In this document: positions 14,868 to 23,255 of the stretch, piece by piece
Position numbering within the stretch: the stretch's first letter is position 1
How the letters are laid out: every line of letters begins with the position of its first letter
Assembly (NCBI GenBank): GCA_900757595.1
Contig: CAAEOL010000006.1
Coordinates: forward strand, 1 to 53,886
DNA from: an uncultured Collinsella sp.
Lineage (GTDB): Bacteria; Actinomycetota; Coriobacteriia; Coriobacteriales; Coriobacteriaceae
Length of the DNA: 53,886 bases
Reading direction: 5' to 3'
Program-made: the position numbers and the translations under genes
Notes under the pieces: generated by a model
Told to the model about the DNA's origin: nothing
The model's input: only the letters and a program-made list of their open reading frames with translations
Databases searched by the model: none

Positions 14868-17800
14868 ATGCCCACTACCTCAACCGACCCGCGCGCCGCT
14901 GCCGCCGCGCTGCTGGTGCCCGGTACCACCTGCCATGGTTTTGCCGTCGAGCGCTGTGAGACCGTGCCCGAGCTCGACTCGGACGCTTACGTGCTGCGCC
15001 ATACCACCTCGGGCGCTCGCCTGCTGCACCTGGCGTGCAACGACGAAAACAAGGCCTTTGCCATTGGCTTTAAGACGCCGCCGGCCGATTCCACTGGCGT
15101 GTTCCATATTCTTGAGCACTCGGTGCTGTGCGGATCGGCCAAGTTCCCCGTCAAGGAGCCGTTCGTGGACCTGATCAAGAGCTCCATGCAGACGTTCCTC
15201 AACGCCATGACCTACCCCGACAAGACTATCTACCCCGTTGCCACCACCAACGAGCAGGACCTGTACAACCTGATGGACGTGTACCTGGACGCGGTGTTCA
15301 ACCCGGCCATCTATACCAAGCCCACCATTTTTGAGCAGGAGGGCTGGCACTACGAGCTGGACCTGCCGGAGGGCGCTGGCGGCGACGGCAGCGCCGCCAG
15401 CCTGCGCGAGGGCACGCTGCGCTATAACGGTGTAGTGTTCAACGAGATGAAGGGCGCGCTGTCCGACCCCATGAGCGTGCTGGACGACGCCGTCAACGCC
15501 GCGCTCTACCCCGACACGGCCTATGCGCACGAGAGCGGCGGCGATCCGCGCGCGATTCCCGCGCTCACCTACGAGCAGTTCCTGGACACGCACGCGCGCC
15601 ATTACAACCCCTCCAACTCCTACATCACGCTCTACGGCGACCTGGACGTGGACCGCGCGCTGGCCTTTTTGGACGAGCGCTATCTGTCGCAGTCGAGCGC
15701 CGCGAGCCGCCGCATGGACGCAGCCGTCGCCGCCGGCGAGGACCCGTCTGCGCTGGCGCCCAATCCGCTGGTCGTGCAGACACCCGTGACCTGCGAGTAT
15801 AAGCGCGTCGAGATGGCCACCACGCCCGAAAACGCCCTGGTGGGCCTGGGCCTTGTGCTGGGCAGCGCACTCGACCGCAAGCGCACGATCGCCGCGGACA
15901 TCCTGTTCGAGGCGCTGCTGGGCTCCAACGAAGCGCCGGTTAAGAAGGCCATTCTGGCCGCCGGCCTGGGCGGCAACGTGGTGAGCTACACCGCGGCCGA
16001 AAGCCTGCAGCCCTACGAGCTCATCATGCTGCAAAACGCGCAGCCCGGCGTGGCGCGCGAGCTGCGCCGCGTGTTCCAGGACGCCTGCCGCGACCTGTGC
16101 GAGCACGGCGTTCCGCGCGAGCGCCTGGAGGCCATCATCAGCAGCAACGAATACGACCTGCGCCAGCGCGACTACGGTATCGCCGACGGCGTGGCCATTG
16201 CGTGCGACGCGCTGAGCACCTGGCTCTACGATGACGACGCCGCGACGCTGGCGCTCAAGTATGGCCCGGTGTACGAGGAGCTGCGCGGCGAGCTGGAAGG
16301 CAGCTACTTTGAGGACCTTCTGCGCGAGCTCGTGCTGGAGAACGACCACATGGCGCTGGTCGAGCTGGTTCCGGTGGACGCCGCTGAGGGTTCGGAGGGC
16401 GCCGAAGCTGCCGAGCTGGCAGCCAAGCGCGATGCCATGACCGATGCCGAGCTGGCCGACGTGGTCGAGCGCACGGCCGCGCTGCGTGCCGCGCAGGAGG
16501 CGGAAGACACGCCCGAGGCCAAGGCCACGCTGCCGCGTCTGCGCGTGTCCGACATTGGCGAGGCGCACCCCGAGCCACCGCTGGTCGTGGACACGACCGC
16601 GCCCATCCCCTGCCTGCGCCACGGCATCCCCACCAACCGCCTGGCCTACGCCATGCAGTATTTCGACCTGAGCTGCGTCGCATTTGAGGACCTGCCCTAT
16701 GTGACGCTGCTCTGCCGACTGCTCAAACAGCTGCCCACGAGCGAGCACTCGGCCGAGGAACTCGACAATCTGCTCGCCGGCAAGCTGGGCTTTTTGAGCT
16801 TTACGACCGAGGTCATGACACAGCCCGACGTGGACGGCGTGCGCCCTTATCTGCTGGTGAGCGCCGGCGCCCTGTCCGAGAAGATCGATGCGCTGGCGAG
16901 CCTGCCGCGCGAGGTGTGGTCGAGCACGCTGTTGCTCGATGCTGACGCCGACCGCGTGCGCGACGTGCTCACGCAGATTCGCATTGGGCTTGAGCAAGGC
17001 TTTATCAACAACGGACACTCGGCGGCGCTCGGTCGCGCGATGAGCTACAGCTCGCCTTCGGCCGTGGTGCGCGAGCAGCTCTCGGGCGTGGACTTCTACC
17101 TGTTCCTGCGCGATCTGCTCGACCACTTTGACGAGCGCCTGGACGGCCTGCGTGCCAAGCTTGCCGAGCTGGCAGACCGCATCTTTGTGGCCGACGGCTG
17201 CCTGGCGAGCTTTACCGGCAGCGATGAGGACTTTGACGCGTACTGGGATGCCGCGGGTAACCTGGGGCTTGGCGCGGGCGACGGCGCTGCCAGCGGCACG
17301 CTCGTGGTGCCGGAGCCGCGCGACCGCCACGAGGCCTTTGTCATCCCCAGCGACATCTGCTTTGCAGCAAGCGCATGCGACCCGCGCCGTCTGGGCATCG
17401 ACGTGACGGGCGCTTGGCCGGTTGCTGCCAACGCGCTCTCCTACGACTACCTGTGGAACGAGATCCGTGTGAAGGGCGGCGCATACGGCTGCGGATTCCG
17501 CGCGGCCGGCGAGCGTCAGGCGGCTTTCTACACCTACCGCGACCCGGCGATCGATCCCTCGATTGAGCGCGTGGAGCGTGCGGGTGCATGGCTTGGCAGC
17601 TTTGAGCCCGACGAAGCCGCCTTCGAGGGCTTTATCGTGAGCTGCGTGAGCGGCATGGACGCGCCGATGAAGCCGTACGCGCTCACCAAGCGCCGCAACA
17701 CGACCTACCTGGCCGGGCTCGATCCGCATGCGCGCGAGGAGCGTCGCGCCCAGATGCTCGCCGCCACGCCCGGTGAGCTGCGCTCGCTCGGCACCGACGT

Positions 17801-17900
17801 AACGCGCATCGCAGTCGAGTCGCCCACCTGCGTCTTTGGCGGCCGCGACGTCATCGCCAAGAGCAACGCCGGCTTTAACGTAGTCGACCTGATGGGCTAA
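14868..17900 (+). CDS. M16C-family zinc metallopeptidase (presequence-protease/insulinase type)
   Basis: 1010 residues from MPTTSTDP, with AAAGGAG seven bases before the ATG at 14868. The inverted zinc motif HILEH (HxxEH) lies near residue 83, with further acidic ligands downstream as usual for M16. Four M16 repeats fold into a two-half clamshell that degrades short unfolded peptides; bacterial members are cytoplasmic, and there is no signal peptide. It fits the family's usual 970-1050 residue length. Monocistronic, closed by the hairpin at 17907. May recycle peptides taken up by the cell (inference). Confidence 0.92.
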   Translation: MPTTSTDPRAAAAALLVPGTTCHGFAVERCETVPELDSDAYVLRHTTSGARLLHLACNDENKAFAIGFKTPPADSTGVFHILEHSVLCGSAKFPVKEPFVDLIKSSMQTFLNAMTYPDKTIYPVATTNEQDLYNLMDVYLDAVFNPAIYTKPTIFEQEGWHYELDLPEGAGGDGSAASLREGTLRYNGVVFNEMKGALSDPMSVLDDAVNAALYPDTAYAHESGGDPRAIPALTYEQFLDTHARHYNPSNSYITLYGDLDVDRALAFLDERYLSQSSAASRRMDAAVAAGEDPSALAPNPLVVQTPVTCEYKRVEMATTPENALVGLGLVLGSALDRKRTIAADILFEALLGSNEAPVKKAILAAGLGGNVVSYTAAESLQPYELIMLQNAQPGVARELRRVFQDACRDLCEHGVPRERLEAIISSNEYDLRQRDYGIADGVAIACDALSTWLYDDDAATLALKYGPVYEELRGELEGSYFEDLLRELVLENDHMALVELVPVDAAEGSEGAEAAELAAKRDAMTDAELADVVERTAALRAAQEAEDTPEAKATLPRLRVSDIGEAHPEPPLVVDTTAPIPCLRHGIPTNRLAYAMQYFDLSCVAFEDLPYVTLLCRLLKQLPTSEHSAEELDNLLAGKLGFLSFTTEVMTQPDVDGVRPYLLVSAGALSEKIDALASLPREVWSSTLLLDADADRVRDVLTQIRIGLEQGFINNGHSAALGRAMSYSSPSAVVREQLSGVDFYLFLRDLLDHFDERLDGLRAKLAELADRIFVADGCLASFTGSDEDFDAYWDAAGNLGLGAGDGAASGTLVVPEPRDRHEAFVIPSDICFAASACDPRRLGIDVTGAWPVAANALSYDYLWNEIRVKGGAYGCGFRAAGERQAAFYTYRDPAIDPSIERVERAGAWLGSFEPDEAAFEGFIVSCVSGMDAPMKPYALTKRRNTTYLAGLDPHAREERRAQMLAATPGELRSLGTDVTRIAVESPTCVFGGRDVIAKSNAGFNVVDLMG

Positions 17901-17906
17901 CGCACA

Positions 17907-17943
17907 AAGGTAGATTTTTGGAACATGCCTGAAAATCTACCTT
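17907..17943 (+). terminator. Terminator of the M16C gene; short repeat family B, copy 1
   Basis: AAGGTAGATTTT and AAAATCTACCTT pair over 12 bp, followed by TTTTC. Read in reverse it matches the element at 20668 (AGCATGTyCCAAAAATCTAC), so it belongs to a small repeat family. Confidence 0.8.
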
Positions 17944-17992
17944 TTCTTTTGCCTCTGCTTGGGCGGGGCAGCTCACCCCGTCCCACCAGTTT

Positions 17993-18130
17993 GTCTAAAT
18001 CTGTAACATCTAGGCGGCAATACTGGACCCAGTTGTTACAAATCGAGACGTTCCCGAACGGCACCAGCTCTTTGTCTCAATCTGTAACAACTGGGTCCAG
18101 TATTGCCGCCTAGATGTTACAGATCGAGAC
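17993..18130. repeat. Nested inverted repeat with 57-bp arms
   Basis: Arms 17993-18049 and 18074-18130 are reverse complements with about four mismatches around a 24-bp centre. Each arm also begins with GTCT..ATCTGTAACA and ends with a near reverse complement of it, so every arm is itself flanked by ~16-bp inverted ends. No ORF lies inside. It resembles a MITE-like or REP-doublet element; I do not recognise the family. Confidence 0.85.
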
Positions 18131-18210
18131 GAACTGCCGCAGACGCCCACTCCACAGCACAGACCACCACAAAGGTGCCTGTCCCCTTTCTCAGTGGTGA
18201 TTCGAACACT

Positions 18211-18235
18211 TGTTCTATACGTACACATGTTCTAT
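18211..18235. promoter_or_regulatory. GTTCTAT repeats upstream of hicAB
   Basis: GTTCTAT occurs at 18212 and again 17 bp later, with TACGTACACA between. This is a possible autoregulatory site of the HicAB pair, 65-90 bp before its first start codon. Confidence 0.35.
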
Positions 18236-18298
18236 ATTATGAGTGTTTGCATCGGACTTAAATTGCAACTAGAATATAGTTGCAGAATGTGAGGCGGG

Positions 18299-18562
18299 AT
18301 GACTCGAGCCGATAAACTCATCGCCCAACTGTTTAGCTGCCCCTCGACGTATCGGTATGCCGATTTTTTAAAAGTCATGGCCTCATATGGCTTTGAAATG
18401 GACAGCAAGGGCAAGACATCCGGATCGCGCGTTCGCTTTTACAGGCCATCAGATGGCAGGATGTTCGTGATGCACGCGCCTCATCCATCTGACGAATTGA
18501 CAGCGGGGACCATTCGAAACATCGTTCGATTTCTGCAGGATGTCGGAGGCAGTCATGAGTAA
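18299..18562 (+). CDS. hicA: HicA-family type II toxin
   Basis: 87 residues with the HicA double-stranded-RNA-binding-like fold: KGKTSGSRVRFYRP, then the HAPHPSDELTAGTIRNIVRFL segment. The usual catalytic His sits in the strand before the proline. HicA cuts mRNA until bound by HicB. The stop overlaps the start of the partner gene (ATGAGTAA). No clear horizontal-transfer marks, though a large inverted repeat lies just upstream. Family assignment is by motif order. Confidence 0.75.
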   Translation: MTRADKLIAQLFSCPSTYRYADFLKVMASYGFEMDSKGKTSGSRVRFYRPSDGRMFVMHAPHPSDELTAGTIRNIVRFLQDVGGSHE

Positions 18563-18884
18563 CGTTTTGGCATACAAGGGCTATTTCGCCCCAGTCGAGT
18601 TCGATGCCGAGCAGCGTGTACTAACAGGTATGGTCGCCGGCATTAGAGACGCAATCGTATTTGAAGGCTCCACGGCTGAAGAAGTGGAGCAATGCTTCCA
18701 CGACGCCGTCGACGATTACCTTGAGTTTTGCGCCGAGAAGGGCAAAGAGCCCGAGCGGGCTTTTAAGGGCTCGTTCAACGTAAGAACGGGCTCTGAGCTC
18801 CACAAACAGGCGGCGCTGGCAGCGGCAAAGAAGGGCGAGTCACTCAATAAGTTTGTGACCGAAGCAATCGCCGCAGCGTTGTAG
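18555..18884 (+). CDS. hicB: HicB-family antitoxin with ribbon-helix-helix tail
   Basis: 109 residues from MSNVLAYKGYF. GGAGG five bases upstream favours the ATG at 18555 over the one at 18540. The N-terminal half is the degenerate RNase-H-like HicB fold (GYFAPVEFD, GMVAGIRDAIVFEG, VDDYLEFCAEKGKEP). The C-terminus (RTGSELHKQAALAAAKKGESLNKFV) is a ribbon-helix-helix DNA-binding segment, as in HicB proteins that repress their own operon. Transcript ends at the hairpin 18902-18946. Confidence 0.78.
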   Translation: MSNVLAYKGYFAPVEFDAEQRVLTGMVAGIRDAIVFEGSTAEEVEQCFHDAVDDYLEFCAEKGKEPERAFKGSFNVRTGSELHKQAALAAAKKGESLNKFVTEAIAAAL

Positions 18885-18901
18885 CGTTATCGCATAGGCA
18901 C

Positions 18902-18946
18902 AAACCACCACGAAGGAGGCAGTGAACTGCACCCTCGTGGTGGTTT
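18902..18946 (+). terminator. Terminator of hicAB
   Basis: AAACCACCACGA and TCGTGGTGGTTT form a 12-bp perfect stem with a 21-nt loop. Confidence 0.75.
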
Positions 18947-18963
18947 CGACATTTGCCCAGATA

Positions 18964-19002
18964 AAACCTGCCAAAATAAACCTGTCCCTTTTTGGTAGGT
19001 TT
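18964..19002. repeat. Short repeat family A, copy 1
   Basis: AAACCTGCCAAAATAAAC, CTGTCCC and TTGGTAGGTTT: inverted ends around a TAAACCTGTCCC core. Other copies are at 29202-29238 (reversed) and 38529-38567. It ends 17 bp before the 5-FCL start codon. Confidence 0.75.
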
Positions 19003-19018
19003 GGGAGAGGAAGCCGGG

Positions 19019-19615
19019 ATGGACAAGGCTGAGTTGCGGCGGGCGGTGATTGCTCGGCGCGATGCTCTTGATTTGGACTTGTGGGCGGCGAAGTCTGCTG
19101 TCATTTGCGCGCGGCTTGTTGAGCTGCTGGGCCGCTTGGATGCCGCGGCGCCGCACACCGTTGCCGTCTATGCCGCGATGGGTTCCGAAGTCGACCCAGC
19201 CGCGTTTGCCGCTGCGGCCGCCAAACGCGGCTGGCGCGTAGCCTATCCGTGCATGCTCTCGGCAGCCGAAGCCGCAGCTTGTGGCCAACGCATGTGCATG
19301 CGGGCAGTTGCCGCCGACGATGCGTCCGCGGCTCCGTTTATCGCCCACCCCGCGCGGGCCTTCGCGGCCACGGACATCGACAGCGGCCGTTTCCCCATCG
19401 TGCCTGACGAAACTCTCGACATGATCGTCGTGCCGCTCGTGGCCTTCGACCGCGCCGGCGCGCGCCTGGGCTACGGCGGCGGTTGCTACGACCGTTACCT
19501 GCCCACGCTTCGTCCCGACTGCCAAATCGTCGGCATCGCCTTTGAAGAGCAGCGCGTCGACCACGTCCCCACCGATGTCCACGACCTACCGCTACCCAAC
19601 ATCATCAGCGCCTAA
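19019..19615 (+). CDS. 5-formyltetrahydrofolate cyclo-ligase
   Basis: 198 residues from MDKAELR, with GAGGAAG before the ATG at 19019. The family converts 5-formyl-THF to 5,10-methenyl-THF using ATP. Basic N-terminal helix LRRAVIARRDAL; MIVVPLVAFDRAGARLGYGGG and GGCYDRYL form the nucleotide and substrate loop, with the signature GYGGGxYDRxL nearly perfect. A usual length (180-200). Monocistronic; convergent with metA. Confidence 0.93.
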   Translation: MDKAELRRAVIARRDALDLDLWAAKSAVICARLVELLGRLDAAAPHTVAVYAAMGSEVDPAAFAAAAAKRGWRVAYPCMLSAAEAAACGQRMCMRAVAADDASAAPFIAHPARAFAATDIDSGRFPIVPDETLDMIVVPLVAFDRAGARLGYGGGCYDRYLPTLRPDCQIVGIAFEEQRVDHVPTDVHDLPLPNIISA

Positions 19616-19646
19616 CCGCTGGCAGGCCTCATTACACGAGCGCAGT

Positions 19647-20573
19647 CTAGTGCTCCTCGCCGGCGCGGGCTAGGTCGTAGGGCGTGGTCTGGTAGACGTA
19701 GTAGTTGAGCCAGTTGGTGTAGAGCAGCTGAGCCTGGCTGCGCCAGACGTTGCGCGGCTCGGCGGTGGGATCGTCGCCCGGGAAGTAATGCGCCGGCACC
19801 TGAGGGTTGAGGCCGCGCTTCACGTCGCGCTCGTACTCCAGGCGCAACGTGTCGGTATCGTACTCGGGGTGGCCAAATACAAAAAAGCGACGGCTGTCGG
19901 TCGACTTGACAATGTACAGGCCAACCTCGTCGGACACGGCCACGACCTCAAGCTGCGGCTCGGCCTCCACGTCCTCGCGGCGCACATCGGTGTTGCGCGA
20001 ATGCACGGCATAGAAACGGTCGTCAAAGCCGCGGACCAGCGGGCTTTGCGGCTTGACCAGATAATGCTCGAACACGCCGCTCGCCTTTGCCGGCAGGTCA
20101 TACTTCTGAATGCCGTAATGATGGTACAGACCGGCCTGCGCGCCCCAACAAATGTGCAGCGTAGAGTGCACGTGCGTGGTGGACCAATCCATGATCTGGC
20201 AGAGCTCGGGCCAGTAGTCGACCTCCTCGAACGGCATCTGCTCCACCGGCGCGCCCGTGATGATCAGGCCGTCGTAGTGGATGTCGCGGATGTCGTCGAA
20301 CGTGCGGTAAAACGTCTCCAGGTGGCCGGCGCTCACGTGGGTGGCCTCGTGCGTTTTGGTGCGCAGCAGGTCCACCTCCACCTGCAGCGGCGTGTTGGAG
20401 AGCTTGCGCATGATCTGCGTCTCGGTGGCGATTTTGGTGGGCATGAGGTTGAGGATGAGCACGCGCAGCGGACGGATGTCCTGGTGCAGCGCGCGGTACT
20501 CGGTCATGACAAAGATGTTCTCGCTCTCGAGCTGCGCGGCGGCAGGGAGGGCGTCGGGGATGCGAATGGGCAT
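19647..20573 (-). CDS. metA: Homoserine O-acyltransferase, predicted acetyl-CoA type
   Basis: 308 residues, full length. Commits homoserine to methionine synthesis. The catalytic Cys142 is in HICWGAQAGLYHHYG; the catalytic His lies in FGHPEYDTDT. Position 111 is Glu (TGAPVE), whereas succinyl-CoA enzymes such as that of E. coli have Gly there (GAPLG); Glu111 is known to mark acetyl-CoA use, so the product is probably O-acetylhomoserine despite the metA name. AAGGAGCATCC precedes the ATG at 20573. Divergent from the dehydrogenase at 20785; no S-box is visible upstream. Confidence 0.94.
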   Translation of the reverse strand: MPIRIPDALPAAAQLESENIFVMTEYRALHQDIRPLRVLILNLMPTKIATETQIMRKLSNTPLQVEVDLLRTKTHEATHVSAGHLETFYRTFDDIRDIHYDGLIITGAPVEQMPFEEVDYWPELCQIMDWSTTHVHSTLHICWGAQAGLYHHYGIQKYDLPAKASGVFEHYLVKPQSPLVRGFDDRFYAVHSRNTDVRREDVEAEPQLEVVAVSDEVGLYIVKSTDSRRFFVFGHPEYDTDTLRLEYERDVKRGLNPQVPAHYFPGDDPTAEPRNVWRSQAQLLYTNWLNYYVYQTTPYDLARAGEEH

Positions 20574-20667
20574 GGATGCTCCTTACGAGTCAGTTGCAGC
20601 TATGGTACAACGACCGGCCCCATCCGCGCGAGCACATCGCCCGGCGATGTCGCCGGCGGCCCAAATC

Positions 20668-20704
20668 ACTCCAAAAGTAGAGATTAAAGCATGTCCCAAA
20701 AATC
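20668..20704. repeat. Short repeat family B, copy 2
   Basis: AAAAGTAGA...ATCTACTT hairpin with AGCATGTCCC in the loop, similar to the reversed element at 17907-17943. It lies in the divergent gap between metA and the dehydrogenase gene. Confidence 0.55.
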
Positions 20705-20784
20705 TACTTCGCTTTAGCCTAGCAAAGTGACGGCAGGAGGCTACAATGGTTCGACGCGAAAAACTCGGCCGAAAGGATACATAT

Positions 20785-21762
20785 ATGTACCAGACGCGTA
20801 AGATCGGTGTGGTCGGCCAGGGCCACGTAGGAGCACATGTCGCCAACAGCCTGCTCATGCAGGGCATTGCCGATGAGCTGTACCTGTGCGATATCAACGA
20901 GGCCAAGGTGACGTCCGAGGTCCAGGACCTGCGCGACTCCCTCTCGTTTGTCCCGTACAACACCAAGATCGTCAACTGCTACGACCACTACGAGGAGCTG
21001 GCCTGCTGCGACGTCATCGTCAACGCCGCCGGCAAGGTCGCGCTGGCCGCCGGCAGCCGCGACGGCGAGCTGTTCTTTACCACCGACGCCGCGCGCACCT
21101 TTGCCAAGCGCATCGTCGACGCCGGCTTCGACGGCATCTTTGTCTCCATCTCCAACCCCTGCGACGTCGTGTGCACCGAGCTGTGGCATCTGACCGGCTA
21201 CGATCCCAAGAAGATCATCGGCTCGGGCTGCGGCCTGGACTCCGCCCGCCTGCGCACCGAGATCTCCAAGAAGGTCGGCGTGAGCCCCAAGTCCATCGAC
21301 GCCTACATGATCGGCGAGCACGGCTTTAGCCAGCTTGCCGCCTTTAAGGCCGCAACCATCGCCGGCAAAAACCTCAACGAGCTTCAGGCCGAGAACCCCG
21401 ACAAGTACTCCTTTGACCACATGGAGGTCGAGGAGCTCGCGCGTAAGGGCGGCTATGTGACCTACCAGGGCAAGCAGTGCACCGAATACGCCGTCGCCAA
21501 CTCCGCCGCGCGCGTCTGCGCCGCCGTGCTGCACAACGAGCACGCCGTGCTTTCCGCTTCCACGCTCATGACCGGCCAGTATGGCGAGGAGGGTATCTTT
21601 ACCTCCCTGCCGTGCGTGATCGGTGCCGAGGGCGTCGAGGAGGTCTACACGCTCGACCTGTCCGAGTACGAGCTCGAGGGCTTCCACAAGAGCTGCCGGC
21701 ACATCCGCGACAACATCGCCCAGCTCGACTGGTGGGACGCCGAGGCGTACGACGCAAAGTAG
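20785..21762 (+). CDS. L-2-hydroxyacid dehydrogenase (lactate/hydroxyisocaproate type)
   Basis: 325 residues from MYQTRKIGVVG, with GAAAGGAT before the ATG at 20785. NAD-binding VVGQGHVGAHVA at the N-terminus, the acidic DIN after strand two, NPCDVV, and the catalytic His in IGEHGFSQ. It belongs to the LDH/MDH superfamily. The substrate loop reads GKVALAAGSRDGEL, not the QRPGE of lactate or RKPGM of malate dehydrogenases, nearer to L-2-hydroxyisocaproate dehydrogenases. Reduces a 2-oxoacid with NADH; which one is uncertain. Monocistronic with a strong terminator. Confidence 0.85.
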   Translation: MYQTRKIGVVGQGHVGAHVANSLLMQGIADELYLCDINEAKVTSEVQDLRDSLSFVPYNTKIVNCYDHYEELACCDVIVNAAGKVALAAGSRDGELFFTTDAARTFAKRIVDAGFDGIFVSISNPCDVVCTELWHLTGYDPKKIIGSGCGLDSARLRTEISKKVGVSPKSIDAYMIGEHGFSQLAAFKAATIAGKNLNELQAENPDKYSFDHMEVEELARKGGYVTYQGKQCTEYAVANSAARVCAAVLHNEHAVLSASTLMTGQYGEEGIFTSLPCVIGAEGVEEVYTLDLSEYELEGFHKSCRHIRDNIAQLDWWDAEAYDAK

Positions 21763-21804
21763 GCCGCCGCTTGACGCGACACCTCGCCCATACGGACGCC
21801 ATGT

Positions 21805-21847
21805 AAAGCGGGCCGCGCCGGAAACCCATCGGCGCGGCCCGCTTTTT
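21805..21847 (+). terminator. Terminator of the dehydrogenase gene
   Basis: AAAGCGGGCCGCGCCG and CGGCGCGGCCCGCTTT pair over about 16 bp and are followed by a T-run. Confidence 0.9.
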
Positions 21848-21875
21848 GGCTCACACGACACGCTTACAAATTTAG

Positions 21876-22049
21876 GTCTAATACTTTTCCGCGAAGTGAA
21901 CGAGCAAAAATGAGCCCCCGAAGCATCGACACTTTATGGGAACCATTTCCTGCGGTTTCATTAAGATTTTCCTGCGGTTTTGGCGCCAAAAAATGTCGAT
22001 GCTTCGGGGGTCCAAAATAGGTCGTTCACTTCGCGGAAAAGTATTAGAC
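21876..22049. repeat. 174-bp double inverted repeat (element D)
   Basis: Outer arms 21876-21903 and 22022-22049 are perfect 28-bp reverse complements. Inner arms 21915-21931 and 21994-22010 are perfect over 17 bp (CCCCCGAAGCATCGACA). The loop contains CCTGCGGTTT twice, once followed by CATTAAG; this motif is also at the centre of element C. No ORF. It lies between the dehydrogenase terminator and the end of the SIS gene at 22143. Confidence 0.85.
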
Positions 22050-22142
22050 TTCGTTTTCGCGCAGACACGAATCCGGCCGCCACAACGCAAAAAGGGGCCC
22101 GCGCGCAGCGCAGACCCCGTCAAAAAAGATAATTCCCGTTAC

Positions 22143-23111
22143 CTAGTACTGCTCGATGCCCATGTAGCGACGAACCTCGGGGCTGTGGTCGAACACCTTG
22201 CCGCGGGCGACGCGCAGCTCGCAGCTCATGTTGTAGAAGAAGATCGGCTCCAGGTACGAACGCACGCTGGCAGGCACGTCGCCCACGCCGTACTCGAGTG
22301 CGTCGAGCACCATGACCGTATCGGTGTGCGTGTTGAGGAACGCCAGCGCGCGCTCCTCCATGGGGCGGCACTCGCCCGATCCGAGCTGCACAAAGTAGAA
22401 CACGCCGGGCTCGGTGGCTTCGAACGGGCCGTGGAAGTACTCGCCGGAGTGGATGTAGCAGCAGTGCTGCCACTGCATCTCCATGAGCGAGCAGATGGCC
22501 ATGGCGTAGGTCTGGCTAAAGTTGGGGCCGGATCCCAGGATGTAGAAGAACTCGTGCTGCTGGCAGAGCTCGGCAAAGCGATCGCCCAGCTCGGCGTTGA
22601 CCTTCTCGCGGGCGGCGGGCAGCAGCGCGTCCATCTGCTTAAGGCCGGCATACATGTCGGCGAGCGCCTCGTAGCCCTCCTGCTGGTCGAGCAGCTCGGC
22701 AGCCATTAGCACGCCAATGCCCTGCGGGACCTCGGCCTGCGACTCGCCCTTGCCCCACGGATAGACCCAGGTGGTCCACTTGCCGTTGTCGATCTTGGAG
22801 CCCGCGTAGTCGGTCATAGTCACGACCTCGGCGCCGGCGGCGAGCGCCATCTCGCAGGCATCGACAACCTCCTGCGTATTGCCGCTGTGGCTGCAGGCGA
22901 CGACGAGCGACTTCGGCCCCAGGCTCTTGGGCGCCATCAGGCAAAACTCCCGTGCCGTGTAGACCGTCGAGGCAAACGTGGTGGCCTCGCGCTTGAGCAG
23001 CTCGTTAGCCGGCATCAGGTCGATCATCGAACCGCCGCAGGCGATCCAAAAGACGTTCTCGATCTTACCCTTGCGCTCGATAATTTCCTGAATCAGATCG
23101 TGTGCGTTCAC
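22143..23111 (-). CDS. SIS-domain sugar-phosphate deglycase-like protein, paralog 3
   Basis: 322 residues. IACGGSMIDLMPA and ACSHSGNTQEVVDA mark the first SIS half. MEMQW and EYFHGPFE hold Glu and His with 16-residue spacing. The C-terminus VRRYMGIEQY differs from the RRYMW.. end of paralogs 1, 4 and 5. It follows the GntR gene at 23256 across a 144-bp gap with two operator-like repeats. No PTS is adjacent, so it may act on a phosphosugar-amine imported by one of the other PTS, or by a kinase route elsewhere. AGGAGGAGCGTCACC before the ATG is a good ribosome site. Confidence 0.8.
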   Translation of the reverse strand: MNAHDLIQEIIERKGKIENVFWIACGGSMIDLMPANELLKREATTFASTVYTAREFCLMAPKSLGPKSLVVACSHSGNTQEVVDACEMALAAGAEVVTMTDYAGSKIDNGKWTTWVYPWGKGESQAEVPQGIGVLMAAELLDQQEGYEALADMYAGLKQMDALLPAAREKVNAELGDRFAELCQQHEFFYILGSGPNFSQTYAMAICSLMEMQWQHCCYIHSGEYFHGPFEATEPGVFYFVQLGSGECRPMEERALAFLNTHTDTVMVLDALEYGVGDVPASVRSYLEPIFFYNMSCELRVARGKVFDHSPEVRRYMGIEQY

Positions 23112-23167
23112 GGTGACGCTCCTCCTTGTGTGGCGGCTTTGAGCGACGGCAGCTCGTACCTGCGGTC

Positions 23168-23184
23168 GTTCTATGTTGTCCTAT
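23168..23184. promoter_or_regulatory. Operator-like repeat GTTCTATGTTGTCCTAT
   Basis: First of two 17-bp direct repeats between GntR regulator 3 and the SIS gene, one mismatch apart. It lies 57 bp before the SIS start. Confidence 0.5.
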
Positions 23185-23229
23185 TTATAACACGTGTAAT
23201 AACGCCCGTGAAGTCATCCCGGCAAATTT

Positions 23230-23246
23230 GTTCTATGTTGTTCTAT
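23230..23246. promoter_or_regulatory. Operator-like repeat GTTCTATGTTGTTCTAT
   Basis: Second copy, 62 bp from the first and just after the GntR stop. Inside each copy the half-site TyCTAT recurs at 10 bp, one helical turn. Confidence 0.5.
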
Positions 23247-23255
23247 CTGTGGACG

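Noticed and set aside
14868..17729. Very long open frames antisense to the M16C gene (e.g. 14880-17729, 949 codons)
   Set aside because: High-GC shadow frame: no domains, no ribosome site, low-complexity Gln/His/Arg-rich translation; the plus-strand gene has the full M16 motif set.
17993..18130. Simple rho-independent terminator
   Set aside because: 57-bp arms, long centre and no T-run; a separate terminator (17907) already ends the gene.
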